This document shows positions 5,719-5,743 of a DNA stretch of 5,743 nucleotides, one piece after another. The stretch spans positions 1 to 5,743 of the forward strand of contig JAGYMT010000139.1 in the NCBI GenBank assembly GCA_018400335.1, given 5' to 3'. Within the stretch, counting starts at the first letter, position 1; the number at the start of each line of letters is the position of its first letter. The DNA is from Kiritimatiellia bacterium (lineage in GTDB: Bacteria > Verrucomicrobiota > Kiritimatiellia > JAAZAB01). Made by a program: the position numbers and the translations under genes. Under the pieces are notes generated by a model. The model saw only the letters and a list, made by a program, of their open reading frames with translations, was not told the origin of the DNA and did no database searches.

Positions 5719-5743
5719 CCGGCTCTTAAAAAAAGGTGTCAAG

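Overview
The window is bacterial. All six confidently called genes lie on the minus strand and read from right to left: rpmH, rnpA, yidD, yidC, an ABC-transporter ATPase, and a xylose-isomerase-like TIM-barrel protein. The first four form the classic conserved cluster that usually sits beside dnaA. YidC has the long periplasmic domain typical of Gram-negative bacteria, coding DNA is fairly GC-rich, and Shine-Dalgarno signals are visible. Nothing identifies the species. A PVC-type Gram-negative (Verrucomicrobia/Kiritimatiellae/Lentisphaerae-like) is only a guess.

Right end (5467-5743): a regulatory intergenic region with two back-to-back promoters. A minus-strand promoter (TTGACA, 18 bp, TATTGT, with an A/T tract upstream) fires into rpmH. 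A strong plus-strand promoter (TTGACA, 17 bp, TATACT) fires out of the window, most likely toward dnaA, which would begin just past the edge. No consensus DnaA box was seen here.

Middle (2622-5466): rpmH (ribosomal protein L34), rnpA (RNase P protein), yidD (membrane-insertion helper) and yidC (membrane insertase). rnpA and yidD overlap by ATGA. Between yidD and yidC lies an 87-bp element: perfect 28-bp inverted arms built from a 13-bp tandem unit. It has become part of the end of yidD, adding a short tail and supplying the stop codon.

Left-middle (388-2614): where many bacteria carry jag or mnmE after yidC, this window has a MalK/PotA-class ABC ATPase starting 7 bp after yidC, then a xylose-isomerase homologue 31 bp further on with a very strong ribosome binding site. 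No permease or binding protein is in view. The isomerase keeps most catalytic residues (HDDD, EPKPNEP, DND) but differs at two metal-site positions, so its substrate or chemistry may differ from XylA.

Left end (1-387): no gene found. It contains a cluster of about 14-bp GTTTAAG repeats in both orientations, plus three hairpins. This looks like a repeat-rich intergenic region at the end of the transcription unit.
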